A DNA stretch of 64,000 nucleotides. Origin: Lacticaseibacillus kribbianus (lineage in GTDB: Bacteria; Bacillota; Bacilli; Lactobacillales; Lactobacillaceae). Both the position numbers and the translations under genes were made by a program. Below the pieces are notes generated by a model. The model searched no databases and was not told the DNA's origin. It worked only from the letters and a program-made list of their open reading frames with translations. The stretch lies in assembly GCF_020180945.1 (NCBI RefSeq), contig NZ_JAIPUL010000001.1, forward strand, positions 992,001 to 1,056,000. Reading direction: 5' to 3'. Positions 34,038 through 42,861 of the stretch are shown piece by piece. Within the stretch, counting starts at the first letter, position 1. Each line of letters opens with the position of its first letter.

Positions 34038-34062
34038 TTGGCGTACACGAAAGGAGTCCACT

Positions 34063-34275
34063 ATGATCTACAAAGTATTGTACCAACCAGACAAAATCCG
34101 CAACCCGAAGCGGGAAACCACGGAGACGCTTTACCTCCAGGCGGATTCGGCAGCGGCAGCACGCGCACTCGTTGAAGATAACACCCCTTACAACATCGAG
34201 CTTGTGCAGGAACTCTCAGGCAAGTTCTTGGCCTTCGAGCAGCAAGAACCGGGCTTTGAGCTGACGGAGTTTTAA
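34063..34275 (+). CDS. rpoY: RNA polymerase epsilon subunit
   Basis: A 70-residue RpoY (formerly DUF1447), a small RNA polymerase accessory subunit of Firmicutes. The sequence [18 protein letters not shown] and the ending [19 protein letters not shown] are typical. AAAGGAG precedes ATG 34063. It sits five bases upstream of rnjA, the conserved pairing in Bacilli, so both are made from one transcript. Confidence 0.95.
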   Translation: MIYKVLYQPDKIRNPKRETTETLYLQADSAAAARALVEDNTPYNIELVQELSGKFLAFEQQEPGFELTEF

Positions 34276-34280
34276 CCTAG

Positions 34281-35963
34281 ATGAAACTTAACGTCAAGAA
34301 CAACGAAACCGCCGTCTTCGCGATCGGCGGCTTGGGCGAAATCGGCAAGAACATGTACGGGGTTCAGTTCCAAGACGAGATCATCGTCATCGACGCCGGG
34401 ATTAAGTTCCCGGAGGATGATCTGCTCGGGATTGATTACGTGATCTCCGATTACTCCTACCTAGTCCAGAACCAAGACAAGATTCAGGCCCTGGTGATCA
34501 CCCACGGCCACGAGGACCACATCGGCGGCATCCCCTACTTCCTCAAGCAGGTGCCGAACGTTCCGGTGTACGCCCCGCCGTTGGCCGCGGCCCTGATCCG
34601 CGGCAAGCTCGAGGAGCACGGGCTGCTTCGCACCACCGAGCTGCACGAGCTGAAGGAAGACACGGTGCTCAAGTTCCGCAAGGTCACCGTCGACTTCTTC
34701 CGCACCACCCACAGCATTCCGGACACCCTGGGCGTCGCCGTCCACACCCCGCAAGGCGTAATCGTCGAAACCGGGGACTACAAGTTCGACCTGACCCCGG
34801 TTGGCGACCAGCCGGCGCCGAACCTGCAGAAAATGGCCCGGCTCGGTGAGGAAGGCGTCCTTCTTTTGATGTCCGACTCGACCAACGCCGAGATCCCGAA
34901 CTTCACCAAGTCCGAGCGCTTCGTCGGCCACTCGATTCGCCACCTGTTCGACGGCATTGAGGGCCGCATCATCTTCGCGACCTTCGCCTCCAACATCTCG
35001 CGCATCGCCCAGGCCGCCCAGGCGGCGATGGACCACGGCCGCAAGATTGCGGTGTTCGGCCGCTCGATGGAAACCGCGATGGTCAACGGCCGCGAGCTCG
35101 GCTACCTGGACATTCCAGACGACGTGCTGATCGACAGCCACGAGCTCAACAAGATTCCGGCCGGGGAGGTCATGATTCTCTGCACGGGCTCGCAAGGTGA
35201 GCCGATGGCTGCGCTGTCGCGCATCGCCAACGGCACCCACCGCCAGATTTCCATTCAGCCCGGCGACACCGTGATTTTCTCCTCCAACCCGATCCCGGGC
35301 AACACCGTGAGCGTGAACCACGTGATCAACGAGCTCGAGGAGGCCGGCGCCACGGTCATCCACGGCAAGGTCAACAACATCCACACCTCCGGCCACGGCG
35401 GCCAGGAGGAGCAGAAGCTGATGCTGCGCCTGATGAAGCCGAAGTTCTTCATGCCGATCCACGGCGAGTACCGGATGCTGAAGATCCACACGGAGCTGGC
35501 GCAGGAGTGCCACATCCCCGAGGACCACTGCTTCATCATGGACAACGGCGACGTGCTGGCCCTGAGCAAGGACTCCGTGCGCCGCGCGGGGCACTTCCCC
35601 GCCGCCGACGTCTACATCGATGGCTCGGGCATCGGCGACATCGGCAACGCGGTGATCCGCGACCGGCGCCTTTTGTCCGAGGAAGGCCTGGTGGTCGTGG
35701 TCGCCACGATCAACATGCAAAAGCAGGCCGTACTGGCCGGTCCGGACCTGCTGTCGCGCGGCTTCATCTACATGCGCGAGTCCGGCGAGCTGATCAACTC
35801 CGCCCAGCGCCGCGTGTACCGCACCATCAAGACCACCTTCAAGCAAAACGAGAAGGTGACCGAGGGCATGCTCAAGGACGCGATCATCGCCAACCTGCAG
35901 GAGTTCCTGTTCGACAAGACGGAGCGCCACCCTGTTATTTTACCGATGCTGATCACGCTGTGA
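34281..35963 (+). CDS. rnjA: Ribonuclease J1
   Basis: A 560-residue RNase J1, the active 5'-3' exo- and endoribonuclease of the J family. The metal site [11 protein letters not shown] (H75-G-H-E-D-H80) is complete, unlike that of the J2 paralogue at 10.8-12.4 kb. Further features are the beta-CASP region [28 protein letters not shown] and the C-terminal [17 protein letters not shown] lies about ten bases before ATG 34281, inside the rpoY 3' end. J1 and J2 work as a complex in mRNA decay and rRNA maturation. Confidence 0.97.
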   Translation: MKLNVKNNETAVFAIGGLGEIGKNMYGVQFQDEIIVIDAGIKFPEDDLLGIDYVISDYSYLVQNQDKIQALVITHGHEDHIGGIPYFLKQVPNVPVYAPPLAAALIRGKLEEHGLLRTTELHELKEDTVLKFRKVTVDFFRTTHSIPDTLGVAVHTPQGVIVETGDYKFDLTPVGDQPAPNLQKMARLGEEGVLLLMSDSTNAEIPNFTKSERFVGHSIRHLFDGIEGRIIFATFASNISRIAQAAQAAMDHGRKIAVFGRSMETAMVNGRELGYLDIPDDVLIDSHELNKIPAGEVMILCTGSQGEPMAALSRIANGTHRQISIQPGDTVIFSSNPIPGNTVSVNHVINELEEAGATVIHGKVNNIHTSGHGGQEEQKLMLRLMKPKFFMPIHGEYRMLKIHTELAQECHIPEDHCFIMDNGDVLALSKDSVRRAGHFPAADVYIDGSGIGDIGNAVIRDRRLLSEEGLVVVVATINMQKQAVLAGPDLLSRGFIYMRESGELINSAQRRVYRTIKTTFKQNEKVTEGMLKDAIIANLQEFLFDKTERHPVILPMLITL

Positions 35964-35968
35964 GCTTG

Positions 35969-36001
35969 AACCGAGACGCCTGCTGGCGCCTCGGTTTTTT
36001 G
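35969..36001 (+). terminator. Rho-independent terminator of rpoY-rnjA
   Basis: AACCGAG-A-CGCC pairs with GGCG-C-CTCGGTT around TGCT, followed by TTTT, six bases after the stop. Confidence 0.92.
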
Positions 36002-36020
36002 TTGCCGCGGCGCGATTCGG

Positions 36021-36049
36021 TTGTTTTATCCAAAATCAGCCGGTATAAT
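36021..36049 (+). promoter_or_regulatory. Promoter of the diacylglycerol-kinase-family gene
   Basis: TTGTTT (36021-36026), exact 17-bp spacer, TATAAT (36044-36049), 33 bases before the start codon. Confidence 0.85.
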
Positions 36050-36082
36050 CAAACTTAGTGAAATTGAGGAAGAGGGATCCGC

Positions 36083-37030
36083 ATGGCCGACGTCTTTTAC
36101 TATATTATTTTCAACCCCGCAGCGGGGTCTGGCACCTCCGTGGCGACCTTCAAGGCCGTGCGCAAGGTGCTCGACGCCCGCAAGCTCCCATACGAGATCC
36201 GCGTCAGCCGCTACTCCGGGCACGCCGTCCAGCTGGGTAAGCAGATCGGCAGCTTCAACAAGCATGAGCACGCGGTGGTGATGGTCATCGGCGGCGACGG
36301 CACCCTGAACCAGACCATCAGTGGCCTGCGCCAGACGGACCAGCCGCTGCTCCCCGTCGCCTACATCCCCGCGGGCTCCGGCAACGACTTCGCCCGCGGC
36401 ATCGGTATGGCACAGGAGCCGATGAAGGCGCTGGACCAGATTCTCGCCGCAACGGAGCCCCTCGTGCTCGACATCGGCCAGTACAGTGAGGCGAGCCGCC
36501 ACGAAAGCGGCTACTTCGTCAACAACATCGGCGTCGGCTTCGACGCCGCCGCCGTCGCCGCGGCCAACCGCAGCAACTACAAGCGCATCCTGAACCGGCT
36601 CCACCTCGGCAGCCTCGCCTACATGTTCGGCGTGGTCAACGTCTTCTTCTCGCGCAAGCCGTTCCCCGTCACCGTGCACCACGACGGCAAGTTCGAGCTG
36701 ATTCCGCGCGCGTTCCTGTGCACCACCACCAACCACCCGTACTTCGGCGGCGGCGTGCGCATCCTGCCCACCGCCACCCCGACGGACGGCGAAATCGACC
36801 TGATCGTGGTCGAGAACCTGAACATCCCCTACTTCCTGTTCCTCTTGCTGGAGCTGATCCGCGGCAAGCACATGAAGTACAAGGCCGTGCACCACTTCAA
36901 GGCCAAGCACCTGCGCGTCGAGACCAGCTCGCTTGAGTTCGGCCAGATGGACGGCGAGGAGATGGGCACCCGCCCCTACGATCTGGACTTCAACGTGGTC
37001 AAGCAGCCGTTTTGGATCAAGCTGGACTAA
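36083..37030 (+). CDS. Diacylglycerol/lipid kinase family protein (DagK/YegS)
   Basis: A 315-residue soluble lipid kinase. The nucleotide-binding motifs FNPAAGSGTS, VIGGDGTLNQ and PAGSGNDFARG mark the DAGK catalytic domain, and EMGTRPYDLDF near the end belongs to the second domain. In Gram-positives DgkB-like members recycle diacylglycerol left from lipoteichoic acid synthesis; this role is likely but not shown. GAGG and AGAGGG precede ATG 36083. It is a single-gene unit, and the hairpin-repeat array starts six bases after its stop, with no ordinary terminator between. Confidence 0.9.
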   Translation: MADVFYYIIFNPAAGSGTSVATFKAVRKVLDARKLPYEIRVSRYSGHAVQLGKQIGSFNKHEHAVVMVIGGDGTLNQTISGLRQTDQPLLPVAYIPAGSGNDFARGIGMAQEPMKALDQILAATEPLVLDIGQYSEASRHESGYFVNNIGVGFDAAAVAAANRSNYKRILNRLHLGSLAYMFGVVNVFFSRKPFPVTVHHDGKFELIPRAFLCTTTNHPYFGGGVRILPTATPTDGEIDLIVVENLNIPYFLFLLLELIRGKHMKYKAVHHFKAKHLRVETSSLEFGQMDGEEMGTRPYDLDFNVVKQPFWIKLD

Positions 37031-37036
37031 AAATCA

Positions 37037-37568
37037 GGGCGAAGCGGCGCGCTCTTAGCAGGACGGCTAGCGAAGAAGAGGGATTTGGGCCGCACTTTGG
37101 CCCGAGTCCCTCTTCGCAGCTGGCCGCTCCTGTGTTGCGCCGCACAGCTCGACGATACAAGGGCGAAGCGGCGCGCTCTTAGGCCACCGGCTAGCGTAAG
37201 AACGGGCATTGGGCCGCACCTTGGCCCAGTGCCCGTTCTTAGCTGGACGAGTGGCCGTTGCGCCGCGTAGCCCGACGAAAACCAGAGCAAAGCGGCACGC
37301 ACTTAGCAGGACGGGTAGCGAAGAAGAGGGACTTGGACCGCACTTTGGCCCGAGTCCCTCTTCGCAGCTGGCCGCTCCTGCGTTGCGCCGCACAGCCCGA
37401 CGATACCAGGGCGAAGCGGCGCGTACTTAGGCCAACGGCTAGCGTAAGAACGGGCATTGGGCCGCACTTTGGCCCGGTGCCCGTTCTTAGCTGGATGAGT
37501 GGCCGTTGCGCCGCGTAGCCCGACGAAAACCAGGGCGCAGCGGCACGCACTGAGGCCACCGGCCAGCG
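37037..37568 (+). repeat. Tandem array of 124-bp hairpin units (four full, one truncated)
   Basis: Units begin at 37037, 37161, 37285, 37409 and 37533, a period of exactly 124 bp. Two types alternate (A-B-A-B-truncated). Type B holds TAAGAACGGGCA and TGCCCGTTCTTA arms around GGGCC-GCACYTT-GGCCC (19 paired positions counting wobble); type A holds GAAGAGGGA and TCCCTCTTC arms around the same core. Outer arms GCGGCGC and GCGCCGC pair as well, so each unit is a long imperfect palindrome. The fifth unit stops at AGCG, 23 bases before the IS element. This explains the 561-bp gap; no gene is credible in it. Confidence 0.95.
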
Positions 37569-37649
37569 AAACATCAATCCAGACGCAAATTAAGGCGCTA
37601 ACCGCATCAATGAAGTGCAATAGAAAAGTTAGACAAGTTCAATTTTGAA

Positions 37650-38513
37650 TCAAGCAATCATGGCCTGTTCCCGGTACGCGACTGGGGTCAGGCCATTTTT
37701 GGTTCTCGAGATTCTGGCATTGTTGAACCAATCAACGTAGCCGTTCACCAGCTGGCGCAGGCTGGCAAGGTCATCAATCCGATAACGATTCAGGCACTCG
37801 CGCTTCATCAGGTTGAAGAAGCTTTCAATTGGCGCATTATCATGGCAGTTGCCCTTGCGTGACATGCTCTGAACAATGTTCATGTCCTTCAGGCGCTGCT
37901 GATAGTCTGGCATCTGATACTGCCAGCCTTGATCAGAGTGAAGAATCGGTCGTACTCCTGCTTTGAGATGATGTTTGAGTTCGTCAAGCGTCGCTTGGAT
38001 AAGCGCCTTATTTGGTGAGGCACTGACAATGGTGGCGAGGACTTCGCGACTAGCCTCATCGGTAATCGACGAGATGTAACCCCATTCGCCGTTATAGAGC
38101 CGAACCTGGGTGACATCGGTGTGAAGGACGGTGAGCGGCTGTTTCGCGCCAAAATGTTGCTTCAAGATATTGGGGACGATATTACCAACCGTGCCTTTGT
38201 ATGAGTGGTACTTGGCCGTGTGTTTGGAGTAAATCGTCACTTTCAAGCCCATGTCGCTCATCAGACGTCGAATCGTCTCCTCGGCATAATGAAACCCGTG
38301 CTTCAACGCTTCATCATGAATCCGCCGGTAACCGTACGTCTCCCTAGAATCGTAGTAGACCCGCTTGATGAACTTCTTAATCTCAGCGTACTTGTCGGCC
38401 TTCTTATCCCGCTTAAGGCGATCATAGTACGTTGCTCGAGGCAACTTGAGTTGCCTAAGCAGCTCTTGAAAACCATAGCGCGACCTCAACGAGGTAACGA
38501 TGCCCGCCTTCAC
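37650..38513 (-). CDS. IS3-family transposase OrfB (DDE integrase)
   Basis: A 287-residue transposase catalytic protein with an N-terminal HTH_21 segment (YRRIHDEALKHG) and an rve integrase core. The three acidic residues can be placed in VLHTDVTQV (Asp), LHSDQGWQYQ (Asp) and the late NCHDNAPIESFFNLMKRE (Glu). It uses a GTG at 38513 or, more likely, is made as an OrfAB fusion by -1 frameshifting in the overlap with orfA, where CAAAAG precedes the orfA stop. The reading frame is intact, so the element may be active. Confidence 0.92.
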   Translation of the reverse strand: MKAGIVTSLRSRYGFQELLRQLKLPRATYYDRLKRDKKADKYAEIKKFIKRVYYDSRETYGYRRIHDEALKHGFHYAEETIRRLMSDMGLKVTIYSKHTAKYHSYKGTVGNIVPNILKQHFGAKQPLTVLHTDVTQVRLYNGEWGYISSITDEASREVLATIVSASPNKALIQATLDELKHHLKAGVRPILHSDQGWQYQMPDYQQRLKDMNIVQSMSRKGNCHDNAPIESFFNLMKRECLNRYRIDDLASLRQLVNGYVDWFNNARISRTKNGLTPVAYREQAMIA

Positions 38514-39046
38514 TTTTGCTGAGAGTGCTTCGGTGAGTTCTTCGTCAGGGTCGCGAGTGCTTTTAAAATATCACGATCCAGCTCTGCCTCGTGAAGCTTG
38601 CTTTTGAGTTCCAGAATCTCCTGTTGGTACTTCTCTTCCTGCGTCGGCTCAAGTTTCTTGATTGGTTTGATTTTCTTGTGCTTACCCATGGCTGGTCTCC
38701 CTTTTTGAGTAGTGCGCAATCCAGCCACCCCTTGATCTCTCACGATGCGATACCAAGAATTGACCTGGCTGGGTGAGATGCCGAAATGAGCCGCAGTTTG
38801 CGCACGACTTATTTGATGTGTATGCACATACTCTACCACTGCAATCTTGAATGTTTGGGAGTATTCAACGTTTGTATGCTTAACTTTTAGAGAATCGAGG
38901 CCATGAGCCTTAGCCTGATTAACCCAAGTTTGGACGATTCTGGCATGGGGTATTCCAAACTCTGTGCACAGATTTTTATAGCTTATGCCACCCTTAAGAT
39001 ACCTGGAGACAACCCTGATTTTAAATTCACTACTGTATTTAGTCAT
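38510..39046 (-). CDS. IS3-family transposase OrfA (helix-turn-helix)
   Basis: About 178 residues: two HTH units that bind the element ends (FKIRVVSRYLKGGISYKNL and FKIAVVEYVHTHQISRAQT), a basic stretch (MGKHKKIKPIKK) and a C-terminal leucine-zipper-like coiled coil (EEKYQQEILELKSKLHEAEL). This is the IS150-type OrfA plan. ATG 39046 is chosen because it opens the HTH domain; the longer frame runs into the terminal repeat. Confidence 0.9.
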   Translation of the reverse strand: MTKYSSEFKIRVVSRYLKGGISYKNLCTEFGIPHARIVQTWVNQAKAHGLDSLKVKHTNVEYSQTFKIAVVEYVHTHQISRAQTAAHFGISPSQVNSWYRIVRDQGVAGLRTTQKGRPAMGKHKKIKPIKKLEPTQEEKYQQEILELKSKLHEAELDRDILKALATLTKNSPKHSQQK

Positions 39047-39133
39047 AAGAAAAGCCCCACAATCGTTAGACTTCTTGTCTAACAATTGTAGGGCACTTCA
39101 TCAATGCGGTTAGCGCCTTTCGTGTCTGCGGCA

Positions 39134-40348
39134 TCAGAAGTAATCCGAGAAGTACGGCTCATCCATGGGAATGATGCCCTCGAGCAGCTTCAGCGCCTTC
39201 TTGGACGCGGTCAGCCGCTCGATTTTGGCCAGGTACGATGGCCGGCGGTAGCTCATCAGCATCGTGGTCAACGTCTGGATGTCGACAACCACCTTCTCGC
39301 CCACCGGCCGGTCCGTGACGTGAATGCTCCCCGACTCGTCCCACCAGAGGCCGAAGGTGCGGTTGTTCCACTCCGCCAGCGGATCGGTGACGACAAAGTG
39401 CAGCGGCGCCCCGGGCTCGACGAACGGGTAGGCCTTCAGGAACTCGGCGACGTCGACGATGCGCGCCATGTAGTACGGGTGGATGGTCTGCTTGATGTCG
39501 CCGTCGTCCAGCAGGAAGTGCAGCGGCTCGTTCTTGTAGATGTTACCCCGCACGTGCTCGACCATCGAGAAGTGCGCGGCGACGAAGTTCCACAGGCCGA
39601 GGCGCGCCTCCTGCGTGTTGTAGACCATCTCCTTGATGTGAAAAACCTCGGAGGCAATCCAGTACAGCACGTAACCCTGCGGAATGTCGTGCTCGTCGTA
39701 GTAAACCCCGGCGACGCGCTCCTCCTCGTTCTCCCAGCGCCAGTACTCGTCCCAGTTCAGCTGGTTGCGAATCATCGCGCCGTGGTTGTGGAGCGCAAAA
39801 CGATTGTAGGTCTCGATCACGTCGGGGTCGTCGATCTCCAGCCGCTCGACGTGGCCCGGCATGTTCGCATCGGCCTTGGGCAGCTGCGTGTCGCGCACGT
39901 CGAACGTCAGGTGATCGGACATGATCTCCCAGCCCTTTTTGCGGTAGAACGGAATGCTGTAGGGGTACAGGTAGGAGATCCACTGCCCGTGGTCGCGCAT
40001 GTGGCGCAGGCCGAGCTTCACCAGGTCGTGCATCAGCCCATGGCCGGCGTACTCGGGGTACGTGCCGACGCCGGTCAGGCCGCCCATCTCGTAGATGGTG
40101 CCGTGCAGGTTGACGCGGCACGGGTAGATGGCCAGCTGCGAGATCAGCTCGTCTTTGTGGAACCAGCCGATGACGTCGGATTTTTCGAGCACCGGGCGCT
40201 TGGCGCGCTCGAGCTCCCCCTCCTCGTAGCCGCCCTCGGCCTCGTCCTCGGCGGTGACTTGAAACACGTAAGCCAACAGGTCGTTGAACTGCTCCAGGTC
40301 CGCCGGGGTGACCCGGCGAATCTCAAGTTCGGATCGTATGTCTGCCAT
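39134..40348 (-). CDS. Eis-like GNAT N-acetyltransferase
   Basis: A 404-residue protein with the three-part Eis plan: an N-terminal GNAT domain (GGLTGVGTYPEYAGHGLMHDLVKLGLRHM region, acetyl-CoA loop), a second degenerate GNAT domain, and an SCP2-like C-terminal domain (FGLWWDESGSIHVTD), ending in EPYFSDYF with the free C-terminal carboxylate used in this family. Mycobacterial Eis acetylates aminoglycosides and protein lysines; the role in lactobacilli is not established. Start 40348 has AGAGAGG upstream. It lies 17 bases downstream of recD2, so they are probably co-transcribed. Confidence 0.85.
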   Translation of the reverse strand: MADIRSELEIRRVTPADLEQFNDLLAYVFQVTAEDEAEGGYEEGELERAKRPVLEKSDVIGWFHKDELISQLAIYPCRVNLHGTIYEMGGLTGVGTYPEYAGHGLMHDLVKLGLRHMRDHGQWISYLYPYSIPFYRKKGWEIMSDHLTFDVRDTQLPKADANMPGHVERLEIDDPDVIETYNRFALHNHGAMIRNQLNWDEYWRWENEEERVAGVYYDEHDIPQGYVLYWIASEVFHIKEMVYNTQEARLGLWNFVAAHFSMVEHVRGNIYKNEPLHFLLDDGDIKQTIHPYYMARIVDVAEFLKAYPFVEPGAPLHFVVTDPLAEWNNRTFGLWWDESGSIHVTDRPVGEKVVVDIQTLTTMLMSYRRPSYLAKIERLTASKKALKLLEGIIPMDEPYFSDYF

Positions 40349-40365
40349 AAAAACCTCTCTCTAGT

Positions 40366-42861
40366 CTACTTTGTGGCAATGGGTGCGATGCCGGCCATGC
40401 CGATCATCGGGTCGATGGCGTTTTGCGCCACCAGTTCCTTCGTCAGCCGGTACGGGGGGCCGCTTGGGGTTGACGCCGCGGCCGGCTGGCTGGCGACCGC
40501 GGTTGCGGCCGCCGCATCAGGCGCGGCGCTCGGCTCGGCCCCCGCGTGGGCCGCCGGCGCTGACGGGCTGTCCGCAATCGCCGATTTCGGTGGGGCCGCC
40601 GCGGGCGCCGTGGCGCCGCCAACCGGTGCGGCCGTGGCCGGCATCACCGCCTGCAGCCGCGCCACCAGCGCGGTCTGGCGGTTGTCCGCCAGCTCCGACA
40701 CGGCCAGCTCGAAGGCCCGCGGGTCGCCCATCAGAATCAGGAAGTCCTTGGCCCGGGTGATGGCCGTGTACAGCAGGTTGCGCCTCAGCATCCGCCGGCT
40801 GCCCAGCGTCAGGGGCAGGATGACGACGGAAAATTCGCTACCCTGGGCCTTGTGGATCGAGGTCGCGTAGGCCAGGGTCATCTTGCCCCAGTCCGAGCGC
40901 TGGTAGGTCAGCTCGTTGCCATCAAAGTCCAGGGTCAGCTCGTCAGTTTTGCTGTCGGCCTGCTTGGCCTCGGTGATGCCGACGACCTCGCCGAGCTCGC
41001 CGTTGTACACGTTGGCCTCGGGGTTGTTGACCAGCTGCAACACCTTGTCGCCAATGCGGTACACCCCGAACGGCCCGGTGACCTCCTTGGTCCGCGCGTC
41101 GCGGCGCGGGTTCAGGATGTCTTGGATCAGCGGGTTGAGCTGGTCGATGCCGGCCACCCCGCGGTACATTGGGGCCAGCACCTGCAGCTCGCTCTTGGCG
41201 AACTTGCGCGAGGCCTTGGCCACGACCTGCCCCACCGCTGCCGCCAGCTGATTGGGCGGGCAGAGGATGAAGGAGCGGTCCGGCCGGTTTTGCTGCCAGT
41301 CCGCCGGCAGCTTGCCGGCGTTGATCGCGTGGGCCAGCGGAATGATCGAGCTGGTCGCGTCCTGGCGGTGGATGTGGCTGAGCTCAAGCGCCGGCAGCGT
41401 GCGGCTGCGCAGCAGGTCGGCGAAGACCTGGCCGGGGCCGACGCTTGGCAGCTGGTCCTTGTCCCCGACTAGGATCAGGTGGATGCCGGGGTGAACCGAG
41501 GCCAAAAGGGTGCGGAACAGGTAGGTGTCCACCATCGACATCTCGTCGACGATCAACAGCCCGTCTGGCAGGTCCTTGGGCTCGAACTCCTGGCTGTCGA
41601 CGGCAAGTCCGAGCAGGCGGTGGATGGTGCTGGCCGGCAGCCCCGTGGTTTCCATCATGCGCTTGGCCGCACGGCCGGTCGGCGCCGCCAGCATGAACGG
41701 GAACGGCTCGTCCTTGTAAGCGTTGGGGTCCAGCGACAGGTCGTTGAGCGCGGCGAACACCCGCACGATGCCGTTGACCACCGTGGTCTTGCCGGTGCCG
41801 GGGCCGCCGGTCAGCAGGAACACCTGGTTTTGCATCGCGGTCTGGATCGCCGCGGTCTGCGTCTCGTCGTAGGTGATGCCCTCGGCCTTGGCGACGGCCT
41901 TGATCGCCTTTTGGATCGCGCGGGGCTTGACTGGGTCGGCCGCGGCACGGGTCAACAGGCGCAGCCGGTCGGCAATCGTGCGCTCCGCGTCGTACAGGCG
42001 CTTGGGGAACACGTGCTGGGCCTCGACGAACAGCTCCCCTTTTCGCGTCAGGGCCAGCATCGCGTCGGCCACCTGGTCAGGCGCGATCTCAACGTTGCGC
42101 GCGCCTTCGAGCATCGCGACGGTGTCGTGCAGCAGCGTCGGCAGCAGCGCGTAGGTGTCGCCGGTGCCCTCCGTCAGCGTGCCCAGCACGTCGAGCACGG
42201 CCCCGGCCAGGCGCATCGGCGCATCGGCGGCGACGTTCAGGTGCGCCGCAATCGCGTCGGCCCGCTTGAAGCCGATGCCCTCGACGTCGGCGATCAGCTG
42301 GTACGGGTTCTCCTCGATCACGTGCATCGCGTCGGTGCCGTAGAGCTGGTAGATGCGCGCGGCCATCGTGCTGGTGAAGCCCAGGTCGTTGAGGCCGATG
42401 ATCACCTGCTCCATGCCGAGGTTGGCGGTCAGGTTGTCGACCAAAACGGCCTGCTTCTGCGCGTTCAGCCCCAGCGGTGCCAGCACCTTGGCGTCCTTGA
42501 GAATCTTGTCGATGGCCCCCATGCCCAGCGCGTCGACGATGCGCCCGGCGGTTTTGGCCCCGATGCCCGGGAACTTGTCGGAGCTCAGGTAGTTAATCAG
42601 CCCCTGCTTGGAGGTGGGCTTGGCAACCTGGTAGTTGCTGGCGGCGAACTGGCCGCCGTACTTGGGGTGGTTCACCAAGTTGCCGACGAAGCCGTAGCTC
42701 TCCTCCTCCTTGATGTCGCCGAAGCTGCCCGTGACCACAATCTCTTTTTCCGGCCAGTCGAAGTCCTTTTGGGTGATGCCCACCAGAAGAATCTTGAAGA
42801 AGGTGCTGCTGTTCTCGTAAAAAATCGCCTTGACGCGCCCGGTCAGGTGGCACTCAGTCAT
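40366..42861 (-). CDS. recD2: RecD2-type ATP-dependent DNA helicase
   Basis: An 831-residue SF1B helicase found in bacteria without RecBC, acting in DNA repair and replication fork maintenance. The order is: N-terminal OB-like domain, helix-hairpin-helix stretch (FPGIGAKTAGRIVDALG, VEGIGFKRADAIA), Walker A LTGGPGTGKTTVV (around 350), Walker B LLIVDEMSMVD, and the C-terminal AYATSIHKAQGSEF and LYTAITRAKDF. A tail of about 80 residues very rich in Ala and Pro follows and is unusual in composition. The start at 42861 overlaps the TPR gene by eight bases. Confidence 0.93.
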   Translation of the reverse strand: MTECHLTGRVKAIFYENSSTFFKILLVGITQKDFDWPEKEIVVTGSFGDIKEEESYGFVGNLVNHPKYGGQFAASNYQVAKPTSKQGLINYLSSDKFPGIGAKTAGRIVDALGMGAIDKILKDAKVLAPLGLNAQKQAVLVDNLTANLGMEQVIIGLNDLGFTSTMAARIYQLYGTDAMHVIEENPYQLIADVEGIGFKRADAIAAHLNVAADAPMRLAGAVLDVLGTLTEGTGDTYALLPTLLHDTVAMLEGARNVEIAPDQVADAMLALTRKGELFVEAQHVFPKRLYDAERTIADRLRLLTRAAADPVKPRAIQKAIKAVAKAEGITYDETQTAAIQTAMQNQVFLLTGGPGTGKTTVVNGIVRVFAALNDLSLDPNAYKDEPFPFMLAAPTGRAAKRMMETTGLPASTIHRLLGLAVDSQEFEPKDLPDGLLIVDEMSMVDTYLFRTLLASVHPGIHLILVGDKDQLPSVGPGQVFADLLRSRTLPALELSHIHRQDATSSIIPLAHAINAGKLPADWQQNRPDRSFILCPPNQLAAAVGQVVAKASRKFAKSELQVLAPMYRGVAGIDQLNPLIQDILNPRRDARTKEVTGPFGVYRIGDKVLQLVNNPEANVYNGELGEVVGITEAKQADSKTDELTLDFDGNELTYQRSDWGKMTLAYATSIHKAQGSEFSVVILPLTLGSRRMLRRNLLYTAITRAKDFLILMGDPRAFELAVSELADNRQTALVARLQAVMPATAAPVGGATAPAAAPPKSAIADSPSAPAAHAGAEPSAAPDAAAATAVASQPAAASTPSGPPYRLTKELVAQNAIDPMIGMAGIAPIATK

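Larger units (their letters stand above)
37592..39119 (-). mobile_element. IS3-family insertion sequence (IS150-like), complete
   Basis: A 1528-bp element bounded by 46-bp imperfect inverted repeats (37592-37637 and 39074-39119; 39 of 46 identical, ends AAGGCGCTAACCGCAT). It contains overlapping orfA and orfB on the minus strand. Its base composition is visibly poorer in GC than the surrounding DNA, a sign of recent arrival. No clear target duplication is seen at the ends. It lies between the hairpin array and the end of the Eis-like gene, 14 bases from that gene's stop. Confidence 0.93.

Noticed and set aside
37037-37568. CRISPR array
   Set aside because: Units adjoin without unique spacers, the period is 124 bp, and no cas genes are nearby.
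37027-37620. Several 60-110 codon frames in the hairpin array, which look like related hypothetical proteins
   Set aside because: They are translations of the same repeat in different frames and on both strands. Their similarity comes from the repeat, none has a ribosome site, and the covariation of the arms favours a structural role.
37580-39130. Target-site duplication of the IS element
   Set aside because: The bases flanking the two terminal repeats do not match over three or more positions in any alignment tried.
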